A DNA stretch of 64,000 nt from Volvox africanus (GCA_030268105.1 BSDZ01000114.1:682001-746000); one strand, 5' to 3'; shown: positions 34,371 to 46,929, counted from the stretch's first letter. A program made the numbers and translations. Notes: a model not told the origin generated them from the sequence alone.

Positions 34371-34677
34371 CTTGACATGCAGAAGTGGTATGCTTGTGTG
34401 CTGTGATTTGTATGTCAGACGACCCTACATGTACATGGATATCTGTTGTGTTTTTACTTGAGCACACTCCAGTCATGCATGATACTGTGCGCACATGATG
34501 GTGACCCGGCACATGGTCACAGGAGCTGCAAGGCCTGCTCCTTTTCTCTGCGCTCTATATCGATTATTACATAGCAGACATGAATATACGAAGGCATGAA
34601 TACACGCATAATAGACATACATATAAATATATGACGGAGAGACAAATCTGAATCCATTCCTTCCCACAAATCCCAAA

Positions 34678-34747
34678 GGGCCCCTCCGGGTTTGAACGGA
34701 GACCTGCTGATCTGCAGTCAGCTGCTCTACCACTGAGCTAGGAACCC
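34678..34747 (-). tRNA. tRNA-Cys(GCA), unit 1, broken by a 1-base deletion
   Basis: Compared with the other copies one G is missing in the T stem/B box (CCGTTC instead of CCGGTTC), leaving 70 nt. This destroys the 53-61 pair and the internal promoter. Anticodon loop CTGCAGA and the acceptor remain. Best regarded as a pseudogene at the array edge. Confidence 0.9.
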
Positions 34748-35113
34748 TGCGACTGCAGCCTTCCGCTTCGCTCAGCAATTGGATCTATCGTAACAACGTG
34801 AAAACAAGGTGATCGCTACAACACCGGACGTTGTGCATTTTTGTATGCCAAGAACCATACAAACATAATCAGATGGCAACGAAGCTGACTTTGCCACCAT
34901 GGCTGCAATGCAGCTGATAAAGCGGATGAAGCAAATCCCATGCCCCAGGGGCATGGTAAGGGGAATTTGAGGACAGCTTCTAGCATATATAGGATGTCTT
35001 GCTGGGCCTCTGTTTGGCAGTCTAGCAACATTTTACAACGTCGGATGGAGCTTGTGGAGCTAGTGGAATGAGAGGCAGTGTATGGAACACATTCCTGCGA
35101 GGAATATGTACAT

Positions 35114-35209
35114 CTATCTATCTATCTATCTATGTATCTATCTATCTATCTATGTATCTATCTATCTATCTATCTATCTATGTATCTATCTATCTATCTA
35201 TCTATCTAT
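35114..35209. repeat. CTAT microsatellite, array-2 unit 1
   Basis: TATC/CTAT run with several GTAT interruptions, followed by tcaacccttag. The interruption pattern differs from that of units 2-6. Confidence 0.95.
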
Positions 35210-35914
35210 TCAACCCTTAGAATATTTATTTTAATTTAAGTTTGACTATTCATGGTATCCAAGGTTTGCAAAGGTAACAACACAGGCTTTGTTTTATGTA
35301 ATTAACTCACAAAGCAAGAGAGAGCCTCATAGATGCTACAGATACTCATGATGTGCAAACATTTAAAATCTTTCTTCCAAATGGTTTGACAGCGTGACAG
35401 GACTTTGTAATCATTGCACTAACGAACATGTACATCAATGAACATGATTTCTTGAGGTGTTCCTCTCATTGTGTGCTATCATAGCTTAGGGCTCTGGGAG
35501 AGGTGTAGTTTTGGTAGCTACATGTTCAGTAGTTTCAATGCACCCTTAAACATCAGAAATGGTTCTGAATGGACTGGTAATGACAGGGGAACATTCAGAC
35601 GATGTACATACAGCAGCTGTAGCCTACCCTTGCCTAGTTCCTGTAATGATTGCCCCCATATGCACTCCTGTCTGCTTTCTTTGTTGTTACCATCCCCTGA
35701 GTATCTCCATGATTGGTGTCAGCCTGGTCTCATTCTATTTGATGGTATCATACATACATGCATACATACAAAGGTGTGTATGATGACTTTCTTACACAAA
35801 GATGTTGGAGGTGAATGGCTTCGAAAGCCGTGGCACTGCAGAGTCTTTGAGTAATGAGGTCCAGAATTGGAAGACGACTGTCCGCTTCTCTGACAAGTTC
35901 GCGGACGCTCACAT

Positions 35915-35985
35915 GACATCACCCAGTTTCGATCTGGGGCCCTCCTGTGTGTTAGACAGGTGTGATTCCACTACACCATGATGTC
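35915..35985 (-). tRNA. tRNA-Val(AAC), unit 1
   Basis: The acceptor GACATCA/TGATGTC pairs fully. The anticodon arm CCTGT-CTAACAC-ACAGG gives anticodon AAC (valine GUU, wider if A34 becomes inosine). The T arm is CCCAG-ATCGAAA-CTGGG, with A instead of the near-universal T54, and the same holds in all eight copies. D arm GTG..CAC pairs. No CCA is encoded and no TTTT follows nearby on the minus strand. Confidence 0.9.
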
Positions 35986-36309
35986 TGGAGGACGATGGAC
36001 CATTCACGCTGCAGGTCGGTTTGATACACAACACAGCTTCAACCATCTAAGCAATACTTAAACCCTAAAACATGTAAGCAAGCCACTCACAGAGAGTCTG
36101 GTCATGGTCAGAAGTTAGCAAGATTCAAACAAACTGCATAAAATACAGCTCTTACGCCGGTGCATGTGTTGAGTTGTGTTTAATAATACTATTGCTGTAA
36201 GCAGTAGTTGTAAGCTTTTGCCGTGATTTGGCTGTAGCATACGTTATTGGTCTATTGGTCATCAGGAACTATGAAATCACTGTTGCACAAAGGTTCTATG
36301 TTGTGCATA

Positions 36310-36773
36310 CACGTGTCATCACAGGCAATAGGCCCTAAGCAGACGTATCACCGATATTTGCATGCAGTATACCTATCATTATCAAGCCTTCCCTGCATTT
36401 ATGCAATGCAAATGGCCGAACATCAATATTTGGTTGTAGTTTAACCGCTATGAAAGTCACACTTCTCACACTTATGCGTCGATCATGCCACCATTGATGT
36501 TATAATATAGCAAATATTATTACTCAACAATTCATGCCATTTTAATGCTCATTAACTACCTCTACCGGCTCAATCCAAACATTCGTTAGTAGGCACATTA
36601 ATAATACAGCTGGCAACGCAACCCAAAGAATCCCAAATACATGGATTCTGCACTGCTTAACTAGATAAATATATACTGATATGTTTATTGATAGCAATGC
36701 AATAATTACGCTCGCTTATCATCTTGTCGGGTTGCAACAACCGACACAACGAGAATCAAACTGTAAGACAACA
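36310..36773 (-). mobile_element. Inverted LTR fragment inside the array-2 unit
   Basis: Reverse-complemented, this segment starts TGTTGTCTTACAGTTTGATTC and follows the array-1 LTR closely (6976 to ~7330): gttgatgcaaccggacaag, gaatccatg, ttgccagctgtat, gttaatgagcatta, cgacgcataagtgtgag. The 3' end of the LTR is not recognisable at the other side. It recurs in every unit. Confidence 0.7.
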
Positions 36774-37122
36774 CTTCACTGTCGATGCCATGAACAATCA
36801 AGTGGTTTGCCTTATTTGATAAATGCAGACCTTTGTGAGGAACTCAATCCTCTGTTGACCAAGCAACATGTATAATTATTCAAAACATCTTTTATTTACT
36901 CTGCAGTTGTGTACCAGGCAAAGTTTGATTTCCGAAATGAATATCTATTCTTGCACCTATTGCAGCTCCAGACACCTAGAACACCCACTGGGGAACCCTT
37001 GGAATCATTGGGGTAAAACGCTTTGAGAGGTTTGCCAACAGCATGACAAGATGTGGTATGGGAGTTGCGCCATGTTGATATGTTGCCAGGTATCTCTCGC
37101 GTCGGCAGCCTCACCTGATGAG

Positions 37123-37193
37123 GCCTACATAGCTTAGTGGTAGAGCGTTCCCTTCGTAAGGGAAAGGTCTTGAGTCCAATCCTCAATGTGGGC
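37123..37193 (+). tRNA. tRNA-Thr(CGU), unit 1, T-loop mutant
   Basis: Acceptor GCCTACA/TGTGGGC, D arm GCT..AGC and anticodon arm TTCCC-TTCGTAA-GGGAA (anticodon CGU, threonine ACG) all pair. The T loop reads TCCAATC instead of TTCAATC: position 55, normally the invariant pseudouridine, is C, and the B box is altered. Likely impaired. A TTTTT run follows 47 nt downstream. Confidence 0.88.
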
Positions 37194-37239
37194 ATGCAAA
37201 TGGTACACCTTGGATTGCATCAATGGACATCTGACAACA

Positions 37240-37244
37240 TTTTT
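37240..37244 (+). terminator. Candidate pol III terminator for tRNA-Thr
   Basis: TTTTT within acatttttcc, 47 nt after the tRNA end. It is the first run of four or more T in the transcribed direction and recurs after each tRNA-Thr. The distance is long for a tRNA gene. Confidence 0.45.
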
Positions 37245-37373
37245 CCATCATATACCAAAAATCCCTCAACGTATGCAAAGAGTACGTAATCCATAGTTGT
37301 GCATAAATGCACACACATATATGTATGTGAATGGATGGTGTACGTGGCTTAGGGTTTAGATACATAGACAACC

Positions 37374-37418
37374 AAACCCAACAAACACCAAACCCAAACC
37401 CAAACCCAAACCCAAACC
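37374..37418. repeat. CCCAAA telomere-like tract
   Basis: About four consecutive AAACCC hexamers preceded by degenerate ones (accaaacccaacaaacacc). The motif differs from the plant telomere heptamer CCCTAAA by lacking the T. It lies next to cttagggttt and cacttagggttcc. A single AAACCCTAA (telo-box) occurs at 36060-36068. The tract is present in every unit. Confidence 0.75.
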
Positions 37419-38019
37419 TATAAAGCTAGACTCCTCCACTTAGGGTTCCATTTAGGGCTTTGTAGGCCTGCTTCGTTCAGAAGAAAAACAGGACTACATC
37501 AGCCCTTTCGTCAGCATAGGCTTTGTCACCTCTCACAGCAGCAAAGCAATTGTCCAAAAGTGTGATAGCTGAAAATGGGTTCTTAAGCCTTTCCATGGAG
37601 ACTTGCCACCCATGTTATGTCAATGCAAGCTGCTATAGCTGCAGAGCTGCAGAGCTGGACAGACAAACTTGCTATACATAGTTGATTGTCCACTCCATAC
37701 ATAGGAAGTGATATTGTGCAATTCTGGCGTCCCTGGCTAAAGGATGTCTGATTCACTTAACAATTAAACCCAACCAAGGTAATCATGTTACAGTAATCAG
37801 GGCCCGAGTTCACTAGGCAAGGATGCTCAGCAAACAAACAGTCGTACATCAAGAATACCTGACTTTAAAGCTGTACAACTTTTGCATTAACAACTTGTGA
37901 TGCCTAACAGAATCTCTATTTAGCCAACATAAAATGAGGATTGGCAATCATGTATGACTTACAAAGCTATTAGGGCAAGAGACAGAACAGCATGCAGCTG
38001 GTTTATCAGCGGGTGATGT

Positions 38020-38123
38020 AAAGCTCGTCCGAATGCTTTGGTTCGTTTTGTGAGCCATTGGCACTTGGCACTTAACGTTTAGACGTGCAAAGCAGTGCAT
38101 GAGCAGTGAAGAGGGATACAACA
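38020..38123 (+). mobile_element. LTR 3'-end fragment near the array-2 unit end
   Basis: The stretch from cgaatgctttgg to gagggatacaaca matches the end of the array-1 LTR (about 7620-7724), including ggcacttaacgtttagacgtgca. It is in the opposite orientation to the LTR fragment at 36310-36773. It recurs in units 1-7; in unit 8 the position lies beyond the window. Confidence 0.75.
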
Positions 38124-38599
38124 ATGTGCTGGTGACCTGTGATGGAAAACAACATGACCATCCATCATCGGGGGAACAACATGCAGTTAGAAATCCTGGG
38201 CATGTCAATATATATTTATTTGTGGCTGTTGCTACATGCTTGTGATTTGCCAGGTTCTTGACATGCAGAAGTAGTATGCTTGTGTGCTGTGATTTGTATG
38301 TCAGAGGACCCTACATGTACATGGATATCTGTTGTGTTTTTACTTGAGCACACTCCAGTCATGCATGATACTGTGCGCACATGATGGTGACCCATCCAAT
38401 AAGAACCCAACCAAGCTGTTCTGTCCCGGCACATGGTCACAGGAGCTGCAAGGCCTGCTCCTTTTCTCTGTGCTCTATATCGATTATTACATAGCAGACA
38501 TGAATATACGAAGGCATGAATACACGCATAATATGTAAATGTATATAAATATATGACGGAGAGACAAATCTGAATCCATTCCTTCCCACAAATCCCAAA

Positions 38600-38670
38600 G
38601 GGCCCCTCCGGGTTTGAACCGGAGACCTGCTGATCTGCAGTCAGCTGCTCTACCACTGAGCTAGGAACCC
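38600..38670 (-). tRNA. tRNA-Cys(GCA), unit 2, intact
   Basis: 71 nt: acceptor GGGTTCC/GGGGCCC (two G-U pairs), D arm GCT..AGC with loop CAGTGGTAG, anticodon arm GCTGA-CTGCAGA-TCAGC (anticodon GCA, cysteine), T arm TCCGG-TTCAAAC-CCGGA. A and B boxes are canonical. Only three T follow the 3' end (GGGCCCTTTGGG), so no standard pol III terminator is near. Confidence 0.95.
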
Positions 38671-39045
38671 TGCGACTGCAGCCTTCCGCTTCGCTCAGCA
38701 ATTGGATCTATCGTAACAACGTGAAAACAAGGTGATCGCTACAACACCGGACGTTGTGCATTTTTGTATGCCAAGAACCGCACAAACATAATCAGATGGC
38801 AACGAAGCTGACTTTGCCACCATGGCTGCAATGCAGCTGATAAAGCGGATGAAGCAAATCCCATGCCCCAGGGGCATGGTAAGGGGAATTTGAGGACAGC
38901 TTCTAGCATATATAGGATGTCTTGCTGGGCCTCTGTTTGGCAGCCTAGCAACATTTTACAACGTCGGATGGAGCTTGTGGAGCTAGTGGAATGAGAGGCG
39001 GCGTCAGTGCGGTGTATGGAACACATTCCTGTGAGGAATATGTAC

Positions 39046-39087
<42 letters not shown>

Positions 39088-39151
39088 GTATCTATGTATC
39101 TATCTATCTATCTATCTATCTATGTATCTATCTATCTATCTATCTATCTAT
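39046..39151. repeat. CTAT microsatellite, unit 2
   Basis: Interrupted by three GTAT variants, two of them close together. Confidence 0.95.
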
Positions 39152-39856
39152 TCAACCCTTAGAATATTTATTTTAATTTAAGTTTGACTATTCATGGTAT
39201 CCAAGGTTTGCAAAGGTAACAACACAGGCTTTGTTTTATGTAATTAACTCACAAAGCAAGAGAGAGCCTCATAGATGCTACAGATACTCATGATGTGCAA
39301 ACATTTAAAATCTTTCTTCCAAATGGTTTGACAGCGTGACAGGACTTTGTAATCATTGCACTAACGAACATGTACATCAATGAACATGATTTCTTGAGGT
39401 GTTCCTCTCATTGTGTGCTATCATAGCTTAGGGCTCTGGGAGAGGTGTAGTTTTGGTAGCTACATGTTCAGTAGTTTCAATGCACCCTTAAACATCAGAA
39501 ATGGTTCTGAATGGACTGGTAATGACAGGGGAACATTCAGACGATGTACATACAGCAGCTGTAGCCTACCCTTGCCTAGTTCCTGTAATGATTGCCCCCA
39601 TATGCACTCCTGTCTGCTTTCTTTGTTGTTACCATCCCCTGAGTATCTCCATGATTGGTGTCAGCCTGGTCTCATTCTATTTGATGGTATCATACATACA
39701 TGCATACATACAAAGGTGTGTATGATGACTTTCTTACACAAAGATGTTGGAGGTGAATGGCTTCGAAAGCCGTGGCACTGCAGAGTCTTTGAGTAATGAG
39801 GTCCAGAATTGGAAGACGACTGTCCGCTTCTCTGACAAGTTCGCGGACGCTCACAT

Positions 39857-39927
39857 GACATCACCCAGTTTCGATCTGGGGCCCTCCTGTGTGTTAGACA
39901 GGTGTGATTCCACTACACCATGATGTC
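39857..39927 (-). tRNA. tRNA-Val(AAC), unit 2
   Basis: Identical to the unit-1 copy. Confidence 0.9.
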
Positions 39928-41064
39928 TGGAGGACGATGGACCATTCACGCTGCAGGTCGGTTTGATACACAACACAGCTTCAACCATCTAAGCAATACT
40001 TAAACCCTAAAACATGTAAGCAAGCCACTCACAGAGAGTCTGGTCATGGTCAGAAGTTAGCAAGATTCAAACAAACTGCATAAAATACAGCTCTTACGCC
40101 GGTGCATGTGTTGAGTTGTGTTTAATAATACTATTGCTGTAAGCAGTAGTTGTAAGCTTTTGCCGTGATTTGGCTGTAGCATACGTTATTGGTCTATTGG
40201 TCATCAGGAACTATGAAATCACTGTTGCACAAAGGTTCTATGTTGTGCATACACGTGTCATCACAGGCAATAGGCCCTAAGCAGACGTATCACCGATATT
40301 TGCATGCAGTATACCTATCATTATCAAGCCTTCCCTGCATTTATGCAATGCAAATGGCCGAACATCAATATTTGGTTGTAGTTTAACCGCTATGAAAGTC
40401 ACACTTCTCACACTTATGCGTCGATCATGCCACCATTGATGTTATAATATAGCAAATATTATTACTCAACAATTCATGCCATTTTAATGCTCATTAACTA
40501 CCTCTACCGGCTCAATCCAAACATTCGTTAGTAGGCACATTAATAATACAGCTGGCAACGCAACCCAAAGAATCCCAAATACATGGATTCTGCACTGCTT
40601 AACTAGATAAATATATACTGATATGTTTATTGATAGCAATGCAATAATTACGCTCGCTTATCATCTTGTCGGGTTGCAACAACCGACACAACGAGAATCA
40701 AACTGTAAGACAACACTTCACTGTCGATGCCATGAACAATCAAGTGGTTTGCCTTATTTGATAAATGCAGACCTTTGTGAGGAACTCAATCCTCTGTTGA
40801 CCAAGCAACATGTATAATTATTCAAAACATCTTTTATTTACTCTGCAGTTGTGTACCAGGCAAAGTTTGATTTCCGAAATGAATATCTATTCTTGCACCT
40901 ATTGCAGCTCCAGACACCTAGAACACCCACTGGGGAACCCTTGGAATCATTGGGGTAAAACGCTTTGAGAGGTTTGCCAACAGCATGACAAGATGTGGTA
41001 TGGGAGTTGCGCCATGTTGATATGTTGCCAGGTATCTCTCGCGTCGGCAGCCTCACCTGATGAG

Positions 41065-41135
41065 GCCTACATAGCTTAGTGGTAGAGCGTTCCCTTCGTA
41101 AGGGAAAGGTCTTGAGTCCAATCCTCAATGTGGGC
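41065..41135 (+). tRNA. tRNA-Thr(CGU), unit 2, T-loop mutant
   Basis: Carries C55 like the unit-1 copy; otherwise fully paired. Confidence 0.88.
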
Positions 41136-42541
41136 ATGCAAATGGTACACCTTGGATTGCATCAATGGACATCTGACAACATTTTTCCATCATATACCAA
41201 AAATCCCTCAACGTATGCAAAGAGTACGTAATCCATAGTTGTGCATAAATGCACACACATATATGTATGTGAATGGATGGTGTACGTGGCTTAGGGTTTA
41301 GATACATAGACAACCAAACCCAACAAACACCAAACCCAAACCCAAACCCAAACCCAAACCTATAAAGCTAGACTCCTCCACTTAGGGTTCCATTTAGGGC
41401 TTTGTAGGCCTGCTTCGTTCAGAAGAAAAACAGGACTACATCAGCCCTTTCGTCAGCATAGGCTTTGTCACCTCTCACAGCAGCAAAGCAATTGTCCAAA
41501 AGTGTGATAGCTGAAAATGGGTTCTTAAGCCTTTCCATGGAGACTTGCCACCCATGTTATGTCAATGCAAGCTGCTATAGCTGCAGAGCTGCAGAGCTGG
41601 ACAGACAAACTTGCTATACATAGTTGATTGTCCACTCCATACATAGGAAGTGATATTGTGCAATTCTGGCGTCCCTGGCTAAAGGATGTCTGATTCACTT
41701 AACAATTAAACCCAACCAAGGTAATCATGTTACAGTAATCAGGGCCCGAGTTCACTAGGCAAGGATGCTCAGCAAACAAACAGTCGTACATCAAGAATAC
41801 CTGACTTTAAAGCTGTACAACTTTTGCATTAACAACTTGTGATGCCTAACAGAATCTCTATTTAGCCAACATAAAATGAGGATTGGCAATCATGTATGAC
41901 TTACAAAGCTATTAGGGCAAGAGACAGAACAGCATGCAGCTGGTTTATCAGCGGGTGATGTAAAGCTCGTCCGAATGCTTTGGTTCGTTTTGTGAGCCAT
42001 TGGCACTTGGCACTTAACGTTTAGACGTGCAAAGCAGTGCATGAGCAGTGAAGAGGGATACAACAATGTGCTGGTGACCTGTGATGGAAAACAACATGAC
42101 CATCCATCATCGGGGGAACAACATGCAGTTAGAAATCCTGGGCATGTCAATATATATTTATTTGTGGCTGTTGCTACATGCTTGTGATTTGCCAGGTTCT
42201 TGACATGCAGAAGTAGTATGCTTGTGTGCTGTGATTTGTATGTCAGAGGACCCTACATGTACATGGATATCTGTTGTGTTTTTACTTGAGCACACTCCAG
42301 TCATGCATGATACTGTGCGCACATGATGGTGACCCATCCAATAAGAACCCAACCAAGCTGTTCTGTCCCGGCACATGGTCACAGGAGCTGCAAGGCCTGC
42401 TCCTTTTCTCTGTGCTCTATATCGATTATTACATAGCAGACATGAATATACGAAGGCATGAATACACGCATAATATGTAAATGTATATAAATATATGACG
42501 GAGAGACAAATCTGAATCCATTCCTTCCCACAAATCCCAAA

Positions 42542-42612
42542 GGGCCCCTTCGGGTTTGAACCGGAGACCTGCTGATCTGCAGTCAGCTGCTCTACCACTG
42601 AGCTAGGAACCC
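42542..42612 (-). tRNA. tRNA-Cys(GCA), unit 3, one T-stem mismatch
   Basis: A single change (ccttcggg for cctccggg on the plus strand) creates a C-A mismatch at 50-64 of the T stem. All other stems and both promoter boxes are intact. Confidence 0.93.
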
Positions 42613-42987
42613 TGCGACTGCAGCCTTCCGCTTCGCTCAGCAATTGGATCTATCGTAACAACGTGAAAACAAGGTGATCGCTACAACACCGGACGTTGTG
42701 CATTTTTGTATGCCAAGAACCGCACAAACATAATCAGATGGCAACGAAGCTGACTTTGCCACCATGGCTGCAATGCAGCTGATAAAGCGGATGAAGCAAA
42801 TCCCATGCCCCAGGGGCATGGTAAGGGGAATTTGAGGACAGCTTCTAGCATATATAGGATGTCTTGCTGGGCCTCTGTTTGGCAGCCTAGCAACATTTTA
42901 CAACGTCGGATGGAGCTTGTGGAGCTAGTGGAATGAGAGGCGGCGTCAGTGCGGTGTATGGAACACATTCCTGTGAGGAATATGTAC

Positions 42988-43029
<42 letters not shown>

Positions 43030-43093
43030 GTATCTATGTATCTATCTATCTATCTATCTATCTATGTATCTATCTATCTATCTATCTATCTAT
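42988..43093. repeat. CTAT microsatellite, unit 3
   Basis: Same length and interruptions as unit 2. Confidence 0.95.
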
Positions 43094-43798
43094 TCAACCC
43101 TTAGAATATTTATTTTAATTTAAGTTTGACTATTCATGGTATCCAAGGTTTGCAAAGGTAACAACACAGGCTTTGTTTTATGTAATTAACTCACAAAGCA
43201 AGAGAGAGCCTCATAGATGCTACAGATACTCATGATGTGCAAACATTTAAAATCTTTCTTCCAAATGGTTTGACAGCGTGACAGGACTTTGTAATCATTG
43301 CACTAACGAACATGTACATCAATGAACATGATTTCTTGAGGTGTTCCTCTCATTGTGTGCTATCATAGCTTAGGGCTCTGGGAGAGGTGTAGTTTTGGTA
43401 GCTACATGTTCAGTAGTTTCAATGCACCCTTAAACATCAGAAATGGTTCTGAATGGACTGGTAATGACAGGGGAACATTCAGACGATGTACATACAGCAG
43501 CTGTAGCCTACCCTTGCCTAGTTCCTGTAATGATTGCCCCCATATGCACTCCTGTCTGCTTTCTTTGTTGTTACCATCCCCTGAGTATCTCCATGATTGG
43601 TGTCAGCCTGGTCTCATTCTATTTGATGGTATCATACATACATGCATACATACAAAGGTGTGTATGATGACTTTCTTACACAAAGATGTTGGAGGTGAAT
43701 GGCTTCGAAAGCCGTGGCACTGCAGAGTCTTTGAGTAATGAGGTCCAGAATTGGAAGACGACTGTCCGCTTCTCTGACAAATTCGCGGACGCTCACAT

Positions 43799-43869
43799 GA
43801 CATCACCCAGTTTCGATCTGGGGCCCTCCTGTGTGTTAGACAGGTGTGATTCCACTACACCATGATGTC
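43799..43869 (-). tRNA. tRNA-Val(AAC), unit 3
   Basis: Gene identical to the others. The downstream flank has acaaattcgc, shared with unit 4 only. Confidence 0.9.
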
Positions 43870-45006
43870 TGGAGGACGATGGACCATTCACGCTGCAGGT
43901 CGGTTTGATACACAACACAGCTTCAACCATCTAAGCAATACTTAAACCCTAAAACATGTAAGCAAGCCACTCACAGAGAGTCTGGTCATGGTCAGAAGTT
44001 AGCAAGATTCAAACAAACTGCATAAAATACAGCTCTTACGCCGGTGCATGTGTTGAGTTGTGTTTAATAATACTATTGCTGTAAGCAGTAGTTGTAAGCT
44101 TTTGCCGTGATTTGGCTGTAGCATACGTTATTGGTCTATTGGTCATCAGGAACTATGAAATCACTGTTGCACAAAGGTTCTATGTTGTGCATACACGTGT
44201 CATCACAGGCAATAGGCCCTAAGCAGACGTATCACCGATATTTGCATGCAGTATACCTATCATTATCAAGCCTTCCCTGCATTTATGCAATGCAAATGGC
44301 CGAACATCAATATTTGGTTGTAGTTTAACCGCTATGAAAGTCACACTTCTCACACTTATGCGTCGATCATGCCACCATTGATGTTATAATATAGCAAATA
44401 TTATTACTCAACAATTCATGCCATTTTAATGCTCATTAACTACCTCTACCGGCTCAATCCAAACATTCGTTAGTAGGCACATTAATAATACAGCTGGCAA
44501 CGCAACCCAAAGAATCCCAAATACATGGATTCTGCACTGCTTAACTAGATAAATATATACTGATATGTTTATTGATAGCAATGCAATAATTACGCTCGCT
44601 TATCATCTTGTCGGGTTGCAACAACCGACACAACGAGAATCAAACTGTAAGACAACACTTCACTGTCGATGCCATGAACAATCAAGTGGTTTGCCTTATT
44701 TGATAAATGCAGACCTTTGTGAGGAACTCAATCCTCTGTTGACCAAGCAACATGTATAATTATTCAAAACATCTTTTATTTACTCTGCAGTTGTGTACCA
44801 GGCAAAGTTTGATTTCCGAAATGAATATCTATTCTTGCACCTATTGCAGCTCCAGACACCTAGAACACCCACTGGGGAACCCTTGGAATCATTGGGGTAA
44901 AACGCTTTGAGAGGTTTGCCAACAGCATGACAAGATGTGGTATGGGAGTTGCGCCATGTTGATATGTTGCCAGGTATCTCTCGCGTCGGCAGCCTCACCT
45001 GATGAG

Positions 45007-45077
45007 GCCTACATAGCTTAGTGGTAGAGCGTTCCCTTCGTAAGGGAAAGGTCTTGAGTTCAATCCTCAATGTGGGC
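45007..45077 (+). tRNA. tRNA-Thr(CGU), unit 3, intact
   Basis: First copy from the left with a normal T loop, TTCAATC, and a complete B box. All four stems pair. Confidence 0.95.
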
Positions 45078-46483
45078 ATGCAAATGGTACACCTTGGATT
45101 GCATCAATGGACATCTGACAACATTTTTCCATCATATACCAAAAATCCCTCAACGTATGCAAAGAGTACGTAATCCATAGTTGTGCATAAATGCACACAC
45201 ATATATGTATGTGAATGGATGGTGTACGTGGCTTAGGGTTTAGATACATAGACAACCAAACCCAACAAACACCAAACCCAAACCCAAACCCAAACCCAAA
45301 CCTATAAAGCTAGACTCCTCCACTTAGGGTTCCATTTAGGGCTTTGTAGGCCTGCTTCGTTCAGAAGAAAAACAGGACTACATCAGCCCTTTCGTCAGCA
45401 TAGGCTTTGTCACCTCTCACAGCAGCAAAGCAATTGTCCAAAAGTGTGATAGCTGAAAATGGGTTCTTAAGCCTTTCCATGGAGACTTGCCACCCATGTT
45501 ATGTCAATGCAAGCTGCTATAGCTGCAGAGCTGCAGAGCTGGACAGACAAACTTGCTATACATAGTTGATTGTCCACTCCATACATAGGAAGTGATATTG
45601 TGCAATTCTGGCGTCCCTGGCTAAAGGATGTCTGATTCACTTAACAATTAAACCCAACCAAGGTAATCATGTTACAGTAATCAGGGCCCGAGTTCACTAG
45701 GCAAGGATGCTCAGCAAACAAACAGTCGTACATCAAGAATACCTGACTTTAAAGCTGTACAACTTTTGCATTAACAACTTGTGATGCCTAACAGAATCTC
45801 TATTTAGCCAACATAAAATGAGGATTGGCAATCATGTATGACTTACAAAGCTATTAGGGCAAGAGACAGAACAGCATGCAGCTGGTTTATCAGCGGGTGA
45901 TGTAAAGCTCGTCCGAATGCTTTGGTTCGTTTTGTGAGCCATTGGCACTTGGCACTTAACGTTTAGACGTGCAAAGCAGTGCATGAGCAGTGAAGAGGGA
46001 TACAACAATGTGCTGGTGACCTGTGATGGAAAACAACATGACCATCCATCATCGGGGGAACAACATGCAGTTAGAAATCCTGGGCATGTCAATATATATT
46101 TATTTGTGGCTGTTGCTACATGCTTGTGATTTGCCAGGTTCTTGACATGCAGAAGTAGTATGCTTGTGTGCTGTGATTTGTATGTCAGAGGACCCTACAT
46201 GTACATGGATATCTGTTGTGTTTTTACTTGAGCACACTCCAGTCATGCATGATACTGTGCGCACATGATGGTGACCCATCCAATAAGAACCCAACCAAGC
46301 TGTTCTGTCCCGGCACATGGTCACAGGAGCTGCAAGGCCTGCTCCTTTTCTCTGTGCTCTATATCGATTATTACATAGCAGACATGAATATACGAAGGCA
46401 TGAATACACGCATAATATGTAAATGTATATAAATATATGACGGAGAGACAAATCTGAATCCATTCCTTCCCACAAATCCCAAA

Positions 46484-46554
46484 GGGCCCCTCCGGGTTTG
46501 AACCGGAGACCTGCTGATCTGCAGTCAGCTGCTCTACCACTGAGCTAGGAACCC
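46484..46554 (-). tRNA. tRNA-Cys(GCA), unit 4, intact
   Basis: Same sequence as the unit-2 copy. Confidence 0.95.
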
Positions 46555-46929
46555 TGCGACTGCAGCCTTCCGCTTCGCTCAGCAATTGGATCTATCGTAA
46601 CAACGTGAAAACAAGGTGATCGCTACAACACCGGACGTTGTGCATTTTTGTATGCCAAGAACCGCACAAACATAATCAGATGGCAACGAAGCTGACTTTG
46701 CCACCATGGCTGCAATGCAGCTGATAAAGCGGATGAAGCAAATCCCATGCCCCAGGGGCATGGTAAGGGGAATTTGAGGACAGCTTCTAGCATATATAGG
46801 ATGTCTTGCTGGGCCTCTGTTTGGCAGCCTAGCAACATTTTACAACGTCGGATGGAGCTTGTGGAGCTAGTGGAATGAGAGGCGGCGTCAGTGCGGTGTA
46901 TGGAACACATTCCTGTGAGGAATATGTAC

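Noticed and set aside
35474..35560. Possible tRNA starting at the A-box-like tagcttaggg
   Set aside because: No pairing acceptor or T arm could be found at the right distance.
35471..35854. 127-codon open frame repeated identically in all array-2 units
   Set aside because: The whole 3.9-kb unit is conserved equally, so identity gives no evidence of coding; it overlaps another open frame and contains no recognisable domain.
38216..38701. 161-codon minus-strand open frame in each array-2 unit
   Set aside because: It reads through the tRNA-Cys gene; the tRNA explains the conserved part.
38991..39176. Open frame with Leu-Ser-Ile-Tyr repeats in array 2
   Set aside because: Translation of the CTAT microsatellite; it is lost in units where the tetramer count shifts the frame.
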